Below, piece by piece: positions 47,475-54,709 of a stretch of 54,709 nucleotides of DNA. The stretch covers positions 1 to 54,709 of the forward strand of contig NZ_SORI01000021.1 in NCBI RefSeq assembly GCF_004366815.1, read 5' to 3'. A program made the position numbers and the translations under genes. Every line of letters begins with the position of its first letter. The first letter of the stretch is position 1. This stretch comes from Aminivibrio pyruvatiphilus (GTDB lineage Bacteria > Synergistota > Synergistia > Synergistales > Aminobacteriaceae). Under the pieces are notes generated by a model, which saw nothing but the letters and a program-made list of their open reading frames with translations, searched no databases and was not told where the DNA came from.

Positions 47475-48170
47475 GTGAACTACCTCTCGGAAGGTTTCAT
47501 TCAAGGACTCGGCCTCATCTTTACCATGGACGAGGAAGTATGGACGGCAGTGATCACCACCCTCAAGCTTTCGTTCCTTTCCATGGCCGTTACCCTCACC
47601 ATCGGCGTTCCCCTGGGTTTCATCATCGGCTACTTCTCCTTCCCGGGGCGCAGGATCCTCCGGATCACCGTGGACACGCTGCTCTCCATCCCTACGGTAG
47701 TGGTGGGACTCTTCGTCTATGCCTTCATTTCCAACAGGGGGCCCCTCGGCGGATACGGACTTCTCTTCAGCATTCCCGGCATGGCCATAGGCCAGACCAT
47801 CCTGGCCCTCCCCATCGTGGTCGCCCTCACGGCGTCCGCCGTGGAAAGCGTCGACGGACGGCTTCGCCTCACCCTCCTCACCCTGGGCGCCCGGGGAAAA
47901 CGCCTCGCCCTTTCCACTCTCTGGGAGAGCAGGCACCAGATCCTCCTCGCCGCCGTCACCGCCTACGGAAGGGTCACCGCCGAAGTGGGCGTCTCCATGA
48001 TGATCGGCGGCAACATCAAGTGGCACACCCGCACCATCACCACCGCCATCACCCTGGAAACGGGCAAGGGAGAATTCTCCACCGGTATCGCCCTCGGAGT
48101 CCTGCTCCTCGCCCTCTCCTTCGTTCTCAACTGGTCCCTTTCGGCTCTCCGAAGGAGGACGGCAGCATGA
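47475..48170 (+). CDS. tupB: Tungstate/molybdate-type ABC transporter permease
   Basis: This 231-residue inner-membrane protein has about five or six hydrophobic segments and a permease EAA-like loop (LTLGARGKRLALSTLWESRHQI). The stretch AEVGVSMMIGGNIKWHTRTITTAITLETGKGEF is typical of TupB permeases for tungstate. Molybdate or another oxyanion is not excluded. Start GTG at 47475 has AAGGGAGG six bases upstream. No TupA binding-protein gene is next to it, so that subunit must be elsewhere. It is under a probable riboswitch and overlaps tupC by 4 bases. Confidence 0.88.
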   Translation: MNYLSEGFIQGLGLIFTMDEEVWTAVITTLKLSFLSMAVTLTIGVPLGFIIGYFSFPGRRILRITVDTLLSIPTVVVGLFVYAFISNRGPLGGYGLLFSIPGMAIGQTILALPIVVALTASAVESVDGRLRLTLLTLGARGKRLALSTLWESRHQILLAAVTAYGRVTAEVGVSMMIGGNIKWHTRTITTAITLETGKGEFSTGIALGVLLLALSFVLNWSLSALRRRTAA

Positions 48171-48850
48171 ACAGGCAGACCGGACGTCCGGGATCAGCTC
48201 CGCTTTACGAGATCGAAGCGCTCGTCTGCGCCTACGAGGATGACCCCGTGCTCCACATCGACAGGCTGGACATTCCGCCTGACGGCCCCACCGCCTTTGT
48301 CGGCCACAACGGCAGCGGCAAGAGCACTCTTCTAAAGGCCCTCGCTTTCCTCCTGAAGCCGGCGGCAGGTACCATCCGCTTCCTGGGGGAACCCACGGAA
48401 GAACGGGAGAGTGAACTCCGCAGGGAAGTGACCTTCCTCCTCCAGGAGCCCTATCTTCTCCGGCGCTCCGTCTTCGAGAACGTGGCCTACGGCCTCAGGG
48501 TCCGGGGAGACACGAACCGCCTCGCCGACCGGGTCGCCGAAGCCCTCGAGATGGTAGGCCTTTCTCCGGACTTCGGCGCACGGGAATGGTACATGCTCTC
48601 GGGAGGCGAATCCCGGCGGGTGGCCCTGGCCTCCCGCCTCGTCCTCCGGACGAAGGTCCTCCTCCTCGACGAACCCACCGCCAACGTGGACGAAGAAAAC
48701 GCCCTTCTGATGGCCCGGGTGATCAGGGAAGCCTGGGAAAAATGGGGCACCGTCTCCCTCATCGCCTCCCACGACATCCAGTGGCTCGACGGCGTCTGCG
48801 GAAGGCGCGTCTCCATGAGGCGGGGAAAAATCGAGGGCGTTTCCGCCTGA
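48167..48850 (+). CDS. tupC: Tungstate-type ABC transporter ATPase
   Basis: This 227-residue ATP-binding subunit energises the import. It has the Walker A motif GHNGSGKST (near 46-54), a Q-loop, the signature LSGGESRR, Walker B VLLLDEPTANVD and the switch histidine in IASHD. It is coupled to tupB through ATGA at 48167-48170. The SGGE rather than SGGQ signature is common in the Tup group. No further transporter genes follow. Confidence 0.9.
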   Translation: MNRQTGRPGSAPLYEIEALVCAYEDDPVLHIDRLDIPPDGPTAFVGHNGSGKSTLLKALAFLLKPAAGTIRFLGEPTEERESELRREVTFLLQEPYLLRRSVFENVAYGLRVRGDTNRLADRVAEALEMVGLSPDFGAREWYMLSGGESRRVALASRLVLRTKVLLLDEPTANVDEENALLMARVIREAWEKWGTVSLIASHDIQWLDGVCGRRVSMRRGKIEGVSA

Positions 48851-48880
48851 AAACCGCCCATTTTCTCTCCCCGCTTTTTG

Positions 48881-48909
48881 TTGTGGCGGGAATGGGTATA
48901 TGGTATGCT
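48881..48909 (+). promoter_or_regulatory. Promoter of the unknown 207-residue protein gene
   Basis: TTGTGG (48881-48886), 17 bases, TATGCT (48904-48909) with an extended TGG, about 30 bases before the start codon. Confidence 0.6.
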
Positions 48910-48939
48910 TCCCCCATAATAGAAGTTCCGGAGGATCCT

Positions 48940-49563
48940 ATGACATTCGAACGCGGAAATGAAGAAAAATGGACGGTAGGGGAGATTCTTTCAGCCATGG
49001 CGGGAACGGAACACCCACGGTACATCCAGAAAATAGTGACCCAGCTGCAGCAGTGGATGGAGGAATCGCTCACCTCCGAGGCCGCCGAACACGACGGCGA
49101 TCCACTCTCCGCGCTCTTTGACAGCGTGCTCGAGGCCGACGGGGAGAAGCTCTTTACCCAGCTCGAGTGGGTGGACGACTACGCCGATCTCCTTCCCAAC
49201 CTCAAGAAACCCTCAGGCCACGAAGATGCCGTCGTGCTCAACGTGGGCCCCACCGATTTCGAGGACAGCCTCCGCATGGCCATCGACTACGCTTCCCTCT
49301 TCAACAGGAAGCTCTGCCGGCGGGTGTGGATGATCAGCGACACCTTCATCATCGGCGACGTCTACCGGTACATCTCCCACATCCGGGCCCTCGGCTCCCA
49401 GGGAATAGCCTTCCGCTTCCTCCTGGTCACCCCCTGGGGCTGGACGGAAATACCCCTCGCCGCCGACGGCACGCCAGGCAACAGGATGATATGGAACAAC
49501 CGGAAGGGCGGAGCGGCACCTGGAGAAGACGAAAGAAAACGGGACGACCGTTTGACGAGGTAG
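48940..49563 (+). CDS. Unknown cytosolic protein, 207 residues
   Basis: This acidic, soluble protein has no signal peptide or membrane segment. An N-terminal helical part (about 1-75) includes MAGTEHPRYIQKIVTQLQQWMEESL, followed by an alpha/beta-like part: DAVVLNVGPTDFEDSLRMAIDYASLFNRKLCRRVWMI, then IGDVYRYISHIRALGSQG and FRFLLVTPWGWTEIPLA. The tail is charged (GEDERKRDDRLTR). I do not recognise the family. Start ATG at 48940 has GGAGG six bases before it. The promoter of tRNA-Pro lies in its last codons. Confidence 0.72.
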   Translation: MTFERGNEEKWTVGEILSAMAGTEHPRYIQKIVTQLQQWMEESLTSEAAEHDGDPLSALFDSVLEADGEKLFTQLEWVDDYADLLPNLKKPSGHEDAVVLNVGPTDFEDSLRMAIDYASLFNRKLCRRVWMISDTFIIGDVYRYISHIRALGSQGIAFRFLLVTPWGWTEIPLAADGTPGNRMIWNNRKGGAAPGEDERKRDDRLTR

Positions 49564-49581
49564 GCCCGGGGGTGTTACAAT
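49552..49581 (+). promoter_or_regulatory. Promoter of tRNA-Pro
   Basis: TTGACG (49552-49557), 18 bases, TACAAT (49576-49581) with an extended TGT. It starts inside the end of the preceding gene. Confidence 0.75.
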
Positions 49582-49623
49582 CTTCGCCGTTGCCGGAATA
49601 CCATCTCCGGCAGCGCGGTGTTT

Positions 49624-49701
<78 letters not shown>

Positions 49702-49716
49702 TTTGGGAACTGAGGA

Positions 49717-49748
49717 GAGGTTCCGGCACACGCCGGGACCTCTTTTTT
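49717..49748 (+). terminator. Terminator after tRNA-Pro
   Basis: An 11-pair stem (49717-49727 with 49732-49742, one G-T pair) has an ACAC loop and is followed by T6. Confidence 0.92.
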
Positions 49749-49764
49749 CTCACGAACCATCGGA

Positions 49765-49793
49765 TTGACTAATCCTGACTAATTTGCTAAAAT
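49765..49793 (+). promoter_or_regulatory. Promoter of smpB
   Basis: TTGACT (49765-49770), 17 bases, TAAAAT (49788-49793) with an extended TGC. The start codon is only 18 bases further on, so the leader is very short. Confidence 0.82.
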
Positions 49794-49811
49794 TTTCATC
49801 GGAGAGAAAAA

Positions 49812-50276
49812 ATGGCTGACCGGACAGTAGCGCAGAACAGAAAAGCCCGACATGACTACTTCATCCTTGAGACCTTTGAATGCGGCATCGTCCTCACGGG
49901 CACGGAGATCAAATCCGTCCGGGACGGCAAGGTCAACCTCAAGGAAGGCTACGCGCTGATCCGGAACGGCGAACTCTGGCTCGTGGGGGTCCACATCTCC
50001 CCCTACGAAAAGGGCAGCTACTACAACCACGAACCTCTCCGGGACCGGAAGCTCCTGATGAAGAAGCATGAAATCCTGCGCCTCTTCTCGAAGGTCCGGG
50101 AAAAAGGTCTCACCCTCGTTCCCCTCTCTGTGTACCTCAAGGAGGGGAGGCGGGCCAAGGTGGAACTAGCGCTCGTCAAGGGAAAGCTGCTTCACGACAA
50201 GCGGGACTCCATCGCGGAGCGGGACGCCAAGCGCGACATGGAACGGGCGGTCCGGCACAGAAACAGGGACGAGTAA
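49812..50276 (+). CDS. smpB: SsrA-binding protein SmpB
   Basis: SmpB binds tmRNA and brings it to stalled ribosomes. The 154-residue protein has the beta-barrel core with NRKARHDYFI, GIVLTGTEIKSVRDGKVNLKEGYA, ISPYEKGSYYNH and HEPLRDRKLL. The C-terminal helical tail (KRDSIAERDAKRDMER) is the part that enters the mRNA channel. The start at 49812 follows a modest GAGAG site. The tmRNA gene starts 12 bases after its stop, so protein and RNA partners are adjacent. Confidence 0.96.
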   Translation: MADRTVAQNRKARHDYFILETFECGIVLTGTEIKSVRDGKVNLKEGYALIRNGELWLVGVHISPYEKGSYYNHEPLRDRKLLMKKHEILRLFSKVREKGLTLVPLSVYLKEGRRAKVELALVKGKLLHDKRDSIAERDAKRDMERAVRHRNRDE

Positions 50277-50288
50277 ACTGCCAATCAT

Positions 50289-50640
50289 GGGGCCGACTGG
50301 TCTCGACGGCAAGACGGAGGGTCTGGAAGAGCGGGCCGAGGTCGTCCGAACCTCGTTAAACGCGGACACAAAAACAAACGTCAACAACAATAACTACGCA
50401 CTGGCTGCTTAATGCAGTCACGTCTTACGCGGCAGCAGCCGCCGTTTCTGCGTAAGGCGACACAAAATGGCGGATGCTTTTCGGGGAGTGTCTCCGGTCC
50501 CGGAAAAAAGATAAGGGGGCTTGGGCGAGAAAATCCTGTTCCCGGGAGTTTTGAGCCGACACTAAATCGGGAACTACGCCCGTAGCGCTTCCACGGCTGG
50601 CCCTTGTCGGACGGGGGTTCGATTCCCCCCGGCTCCACCA
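50289..50640 (+). ncRNA. ssrA: Transfer-messenger RNA (tmRNA)
   Basis: This is a one-piece tmRNA that rescues stalled ribosomes. The 5' GGGGCCG pairs with 3' CGGCTCC, followed by ACCA; GGGGGTTCGATTCCCCC is the T arm. The tag reading frame at 50380-50412 is GTC AAC AAC AAT AAC TAC GCA CTG GCT GCT TAA, giving the tag VNNNNYALAA. The AANNYALAA-like end is the ClpXP signal. The resume codon here is GUC rather than the common GCN. A TAAACT about ten bases before the 5' end could be its -10 box, overlapping the smpB stop. Confidence 0.95.
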
Positions 50641-50648
50641 TTTATTTA

Positions 50649-50688
50649 AAGACGTAGATTGGGATGCACCCCAACCTACGTCTTTTTT
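50649..50688 (+). terminator. Terminator of tmRNA
   Basis: A 15-base stem (50649-50663 with 50670-50684, one A-C mismatch) has a six-base loop. A T6 run (50683-50688) ends it. Confidence 0.9.
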
Positions 50689-50803
50689 GTCTTGTCCAGC
50701 CGTTGGAATTTTTTTGCATTATACTGTAGAACCGCAGGCAGATGAGGTTAACCGCCGGTCAGCCATGACCCGATCTATTTCCGCCCGCAGGGAGGTTATT
50801 ACA

Positions 50804-51550
50804 GTGGACATTCCGCGAATATTCAACATCACTGAAAGCGCTCACCGCATCCACAACCCGGTCACGCCCGAAAAGCTCGCCGTTCTCGGCGCTGCGCTGC
50901 GCATGGAACCGGGAACCCGTGTGCTCGACCTCGGCAGCGGTTCGGGGGAAATGCTGTGCACCTGGGCACGGGATCACGGCATCACCGGCACCGGTGTCGA
51001 CATGAGCAGTCTTTTCACTGAACAGGCGAAACTTCGCGCCCTGGAGCTCGGTGTCGCCGATAAGGTCAGGTTCATCCACGGTGATGCCGCCGGGTACGTC
51101 TCTGACGAGAAGGTCGGAGTGGCGGCCTGTGTCGGGGCCACCTGGATCGGCGGGGGAGTCGCCGGCACCATCGACCTTCTGAAGCGAAGCCTTGACGCCG
51201 GAGGGATCATTCTCATCGGCGAGCCCTACTGGCGGCAGCTTCCGCCTTCGGAAGACGTTGCCAGGGGGTGTCTTGCACAATCGATCTCCGATTTTCTTCT
51301 TCTTCCCGGACTTATTGCGTCTTTCGGCCGCCTCGGCTGTGACGTCGTTGAAATGGTCCTGGCCGACCAGGACGGCTGGGACAGATACGAAGCGGCAAAG
51401 TGGCTCACCATGCGCCGGTGGCTGGAAGCCAATCCCGGCGACGAGCTGGCCGAAACCGTCCGGGCCGAACTGACCTCCGAACCCGTGCGCTACGCTGCCT
51501 ACACCCGTGAATACCTGGGCTGGGGAGTGTTCGCGCTGATGCCGTGGTAG
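50804..51550 (+). CDS. Class I SAM-dependent methyltransferase
   Basis: The 248-residue protein has the Rossmann SAM-binding motif VLDLGSGSGEML (about 40-51), the acidic VD after TGTGV, and a following GD(A) motif. The rest resembles small-molecule methyltransferases; the substrate cannot be inferred. Start GTG at 50804 has GGAGG eight bases before; an in-frame ATG at 50765 lacks a site. A TATACT at 50720-50725 could be the -10 box. About 140 bases after its stop, CGAAAC/GTTTCG (51691-51710) before TTTTCGTTT may be a weak terminator; the gap up to 51810 shows no gene. Confidence 0.85.
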   Translation: MDIPRIFNITESAHRIHNPVTPEKLAVLGAALRMEPGTRVLDLGSGSGEMLCTWARDHGITGTGVDMSSLFTEQAKLRALELGVADKVRFIHGDAAGYVSDEKVGVAACVGATWIGGGVAGTIDLLKRSLDAGGIILIGEPYWRQLPPSEDVARGCLAQSISDFLLLPGLIASFGRLGCDVVEMVLADQDGWDRYEAAKWLTMRRWLEANPGDELAETVRAELTSEPVRYAAYTREYLGWGVFALMPW

Positions 51551-51810
51551 AAGAAACAGCCGGAAGTATGGGCGTGCCGATGGAGTTCGTGAATGGCTGC
51601 ATGGGCTGAGTACTCCGTCTTGAGGACAGAATTTCCTGTTTCCGAGGGATCATGGTATTCCCTTGTTTGGGTCCTGCCGCCATTAAAGAGCGAAACAGAG
51701 AAGCGTTTCGGAGTTTTCGTTTAACTCACCTTTCCGGATTTTTCCAAAGAAATGGGACTATACTAAAGAAGTGAAAACTATTCCAGCCTTTCTTTCGGAG
51801 GTGGAATACT

Positions 51811-52746
51811 ATGGAAACCATGGTATTGGAACGGGCCCGGGGATGCATGATCGGCCAGCTTGCCGGAGACGCCCTCGGCAGCCTGGTGGAGTTCGAGTCG
51901 ACGGAGAGTATCCGGCGAAAGTATCCGGGAGGCCTGCGGGAACTGGCCGACGGCGGCACCTTCAACACCATCGCCGGGCAGCCCACCGATGACTCGGAGA
52001 TGGCCCTGATGCTGGCCCGGACGCTGGTTGAACGAAAAACCTACGATGCGGAGGCTACCCTCTAAGCCTACAAATACTGGTTTAACTCCCACCCTTTCGA
52101 CTACGGCGGAACCGTAGCCGCAGCCCTCGGAGGACACAAAAATCATGAAAGCCAGGCCAACGGAGCCTTGATGCGCATAAGCCCCCTGGGAATCTTCGGG
52201 GCCGGCCATCCCCTTGAAACGGTTGCCGGATGGGCCATGCAGGATGCGGATCTGACCCATCCCCACAAGGTCTGCCGGGACGCGAACGCCCTGTTCGCCA
52301 TGGCCATCGCCTTTGCTGTCAAGACCGGCCCAGATCCCCGGTCCCTTTACCAGGCCGTCAGCGGCTGGGCGTCAGAGCTCGGGGTGGAACCATCGCTCAT
52401 GGAGACCGTGCTGAGTGCGGTATCCGAACCTCCGGCAGACTATGTCACAAAGAGAGGCTGGGTCCTTATAGCCTTCCAGAACGCCCTGTGGCAGCTTCTT
52501 CATGCACCGAACCTGGAAGAGGGCGTTGTGGACACGGTCATGCGGGGCGGGGACACCGACACCAACGCCGCCATCTGCGGAGCCCTCCTGGGAGCCGCCT
52601 ACGGGCTGAAGGCAATACCCGCCCAATGGCTGGACTGCATTCTCAACTGCCGTCCCGAAAAGGGGAACCCCCGGGTGCGCCGCCCCCGGCCGGAGTGCTT
52701 CTGGCCTGCGGAGGGCCTGGAGCTGGCGAAGGCGCTGGTGTCGTGA
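51811..52746 (+). pseudogene. ADP-ribosylglycohydrolase broken by an in-frame stop
   Basis: The family removes ADP-ribose from proteins or small molecules with magnesium. One continuous frame of 311 codons has both halves of the enzyme: GCMIGQLAGDALGSLVEF and TDDSEMALML in the first 84 residues, and GALMRISPLGIFG and MRGGDTDTNAAICGALLGAAYG later. Codon 85 is TAA (52063-52065), in the middle of a conserved stretch (DAEATL-stop-AYKYWFNSHPFDYGGTV). No frameshift is seen. UAA is not a selenocysteine or pyrrolysine codon. So the gene is a recent nonsense mutant, or the base is a sequence error. If intact it would be about 311 residues, normal for the family. Start ATG at 51811 has CGGAGGTGG upstream; a -10 box TATACT is at 51759-51764. 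Confidence 0.87.
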
Positions 52747-53243
52747 AAGGTGTTCCTGGAAGGGGGAAATGAGTGCAAACGAAGAAAAATCAGTGGGCTG
52801 ATAATTGGTTTTATCTATATCAGAGTATACTAAGATTATGAAGATTATGATATGATTCACTTTGCGAGTGAATAGGCCGCACGGCTTTTTTAATCAATCC
52901 CCGCCGTGGAATTTGGCAAAAACATCAGTAAAGATTCAGACTTCAAAAGCCAGTCAGTCGAATTTCAGGAGGTCCTCAGAATGCCTCGCGACGCGGCTTT
53001 GTTGCGCCTTTTCAAATATGCCAACCCTTTTATTTTATCAGGCATGCTGCCCTCCGGATCCTCAAGGTCGGTTTCCTTTTTGTTCCCATTCATTGTCCAT
53101 CGTATTTCCCGAGCTGGTCTTCAATCTTTTCAAGAAAAAGTATACTCTGACTGCCTTCTTGAAGAGCAGGAAGAGCGTATGTCTTTATTGTGTCACAGAA
53201 AATCTTCTTTCCGGGTTTGATAAGACGGTTTTGGAGGAAAATT
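52747..53243. other. AT-richer intergenic region, no convincing gene
   Basis: This 497-base stretch is clearly lower in GC than the rest of the window. Two overlapping short frames exist (52862-53254 and 52906-53220), but neither has a good ribosome site, a known motif or the local codon bias. TATACT at 52826-52831 and at 53141-53146 are possible -10 boxes. It may hold the promoter of the kinase gene and remains of a lost gene. Confidence 0.5.
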
Positions 53244-54709
53244 ATGGAAAATAATCACAAGGTTCTCGCAAATCTTTGCCCCTCCTGTTTTTTTGAGAAA
53301 GGTTCTGCTGAGGTTTGTCCAGCGTGCGGATATCGGCCAAATTCTGACAATGAAGACTGGAACAGGCTTAAGCCCGGAACGGTGGTACATGGACGCTATG
53401 CTGTCGGAAGGCCTCTCGGGCAAGGCGGATTCGGCATAACGTACCTCGGATTTGATCTGCTTCTGGAAACGAAGCTTGCCATCAAGGAATACTATCCTGC
53501 CGGAGTGGCGGCACGAAACAGTACGTCTCGTTCAGTTCTTCATGCTTCCGAAGAATTCAAGGAAGATTTCCGGAAAGGCCTGGAGAAATTTCTCGAGGAA
53601 GCAAAAGTGCTGGCACGGTTCGAGGGCCACCCGAACATAGTTTCTGTAAGGGATTTTTTTGAAGAAAACGGGACTGCCTACATGGTGATGACGTACCTCG
53701 AAGGAAGCACCCTTTTGCAATATCTTGAGGAAAGAGGCGGCCGCATTTCCTTTGAGGAAGCCCTGAATATTCTGGTTCCACTCATGGATGCTCTGGATGA
53801 AGTCCATGCCTCCGGTTTGATCCATAGGGACATCAGTCCGGACAATATTTTTTTGACTAGGACAGGCCAGGTCAAACTGCTTGACTTCGGCGCGTCCAAG
53901 ACGGCCATGGCCCTCCTCCAGCATCGAAGCCATTCCATCGTTTTAAAAAGAGGATACAGTCCGTCGGAACAGTACCAGACACGAGGCAGCCTTGGCCCCT
54001 GGACGGATGTCTACGGCATGGGCGCCACGCTCTACAGGTCCATTGTCGGAGTGACCCCTCCCGATTCTCTTGACAGGATGGCAGAGGACATTCTCCCTTC
54101 GCCCCGTCAATTGGGAATCAGCCTCCCCTCCCATGCGGACGAAGCCATACTTCGCTCCCTTTCCCTGTTCCCGGGAAAACGCCCGCAGAGCATGAGGGAA
54201 TTCAAAGAACTGCTTACAGGCATTCCTGACGACAGTGTGCCTTTTAGCTCTTCTCCAAATGCCATTTCCTCCCGTCTGCCGGCGGAAAGCCCGGGACCGG
54301 CTGCTCCGTTGTCTTCCAGGAAAAAAAATCCCTTGAAAATTTTGCTGTTGCTCCTTCCCGTTTTTGCGGGGCTTTTCTTTTTCCTGACGAGAAATTCCGC
54401 TGAAACGGTCCAGCCGGCTGGGCGGGGAAACACCGTCTCCTCGTCGCCTATTGCGAGTGAAAAGGAACCGAATGGAAAAGCCGAAGTCAAGGAAACTCCA
54501 GGTTTACCGGCAAAAAGTGATGAAATTTCTACAGGGGAAGGAAAACAACCTTCACAAAAAAATCCGGTCATTGAAAAGCTCCCCGTGAAAATCGGCTATC
54601 TCGCCGCCCTGACCGGCGACTGGGCCGCCTACGGCCAGACGGAAGAGAAGACCGCCCGCCTTGCGGTGGAGCAGATCAATGCCAAGGGCGGCGTGCTGGG
54701 CCGTCCCAT
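53244..54709 (+). CDS. Ser/Thr protein kinase with zinc ribbon and LivK-like extracytoplasmic sensor (3' end missing)
   Basis: This is a membrane Hanks-type kinase, open to the window end (488 codons seen). The N-terminus has a zinc-ribbon pattern C12-x2-C15 and C25-x2-C28. The kinase domain (about 50-330) has the P-loop LGQGGFGITY, the ATP lysine K81 in AIKEYYP, HRD at 194-196 with N201, DFG at 214-216 and GYSPSEQY in place of APE. After a linker comes one membrane segment (about 366-382), an AT-rich extracytoplasmic linker, and from residue 448 a type I periplasmic binding domain (VKIGYLAALTGDWAAYGQ; GGVLGRP). It probably phosphorylates targets when an extracellular amino acid-like ligand binds. 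The linker is much AT-richer than the sensor part, so the two may have joined recently. Start ATG at 53244 has TTGGAGGAAA before it. Confidence 0.9.
   Translation, partial: MENNHKVLANLCPSCFFEKGSAEVCPACGYRPNSDNEDWNRLKPGTVVHGRYAVGRPLGQGGFGITYLGFDLLLETKLAIKEYYPAGVAARNSTSRSVLHASEEFKEDFRKGLEKFLEEAKVLARFEGHPNIVSVRDFFEENGTAYMVMTYLEGSTLLQYLEERGGRISFEEALNILVPLMDALDEVHASGLIHRDISPDNIFLTRTGQVKLLDFGASKTAMALLQHRSHSIVLKRGYSPSEQYQTRGSLGPWTDVYGMGATLYRSIVGVTPPDSLDRMAEDILPSPRQLGISLPSHADEAILRSLSLFPGKRPQSMREFKELLTGIPDDSVPFSSSPNAISSRLPAESPGPAAPLSSRKKNPLKILLLLLPVFAGLFFFLTRNSAETVQPAGRGNTVSSSPIASEKEPNGKAEVKETPGLPAKSDEISTGEGKQPSQKNPVIEKLPVKIGYLAALTGDWAAYGQTEEKTARLAVEQINAKGGVLGRP

Noticed and set aside
51811-52065. A complete 84-residue small protein
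   Set aside because: The same frame continues after the TAA with the rest of a conserved enzyme, so this is the front part of a broken gene.
52862-53254. Short frames of 130 and 104 residues before the kinase
   Set aside because: They overlap each other, lack ribosome sites and known motifs, and their composition looks like translated non-coding DNA. I also saw no transposase motif.

Overview
This is a GC-rich, gene-dense bacterial chromosome segment. The gene content fits a strictly anaerobic, diderm, flagellated fermenter of the Synergistota type; that assignment is inference from gene content and style, not from a marker search. The supporting signs are rubredoxin, a ferredoxin/NAD(P) electron-bifurcation-type complex, tungstate/molybdate transport, a branched-chain amino-acid binding protein, GatCAB, and a heptose-phosphate phosphatase (an LPS-type pathway). 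No phage, insertion sequence or CRISPR array was seen.

Layout. 0.2-4.8 kb: tkt, queH, an AIR-synthase-like protein and an M24 peptidase in one + strand operon. 4.9-9.3 kb: rubredoxin, a small secreted protein on the opposite strand, then miaB-comEA-comEC. 9.4-14.8 kb: one flagellin gene on the minus strand encoding about 1,800 residues, with a sigma-28-type promoter. 15.1-23.9 kb: a + strand housekeeping run coaX-dus-lysS-ligA-gatCAB. 24.0-27.8 kb: an EF-G paralogue and a flavoprotein of the fumarate reductase type. 27.8-34.8 kb (minus): an orphan LivK-type binding protein and a three-gene NuoE/NuoF/NuoG-like operon whose large subunit is fused to a GltD/NfnB-like NADPH module. 34.9-36.6 kb: glutaredoxin behind a striking palindrome, and pgi. 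36.7-39.3 kb (minus): a PEP-synthase-like ATP-grasp protein and a TtcA-type enzyme. 39.5-42.3 kb: an orphan LuxR-type regulator and convergent fliD with a textbook sigma-28 promoter. 42.4-45.3 kb: an unknown protein, gmhB, a flippase-like membrane protein and an ICMT-like methyltransferase. 45.4-48.9 kb: malic enzyme and an isochorismatase-type hydrolase on the minus strand, divergent from tupBC, which lies behind a probable molybdenum/tungsten-cofactor riboswitch with a terminator. 48.9-50.7 kb: an unknown protein, tRNA-Pro, smpB and tmRNA. 50.8-54.7 kb: a methyltransferase, an ADP-ribosylglycohydrolase broken by an in-frame stop, an AT-richer gap, and the start of a Ser/Thr kinase with an extracytoplasmic LivK-like sensor domain, cut by the window end.

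The items most worth following are the giant flagellin, the zinc-ribbon/kinase/membrane/LivK-like chimera (whose sensor start is 25/41 identical to the orphan LivK protein in the same window), the NADPH-module fusion in the bifurcation-type complex, and the tungstate transporter leader. Codon use, ribosome sites and terminators are otherwise ordinary, and many convergent gene pairs share perfect bidirectional terminators.
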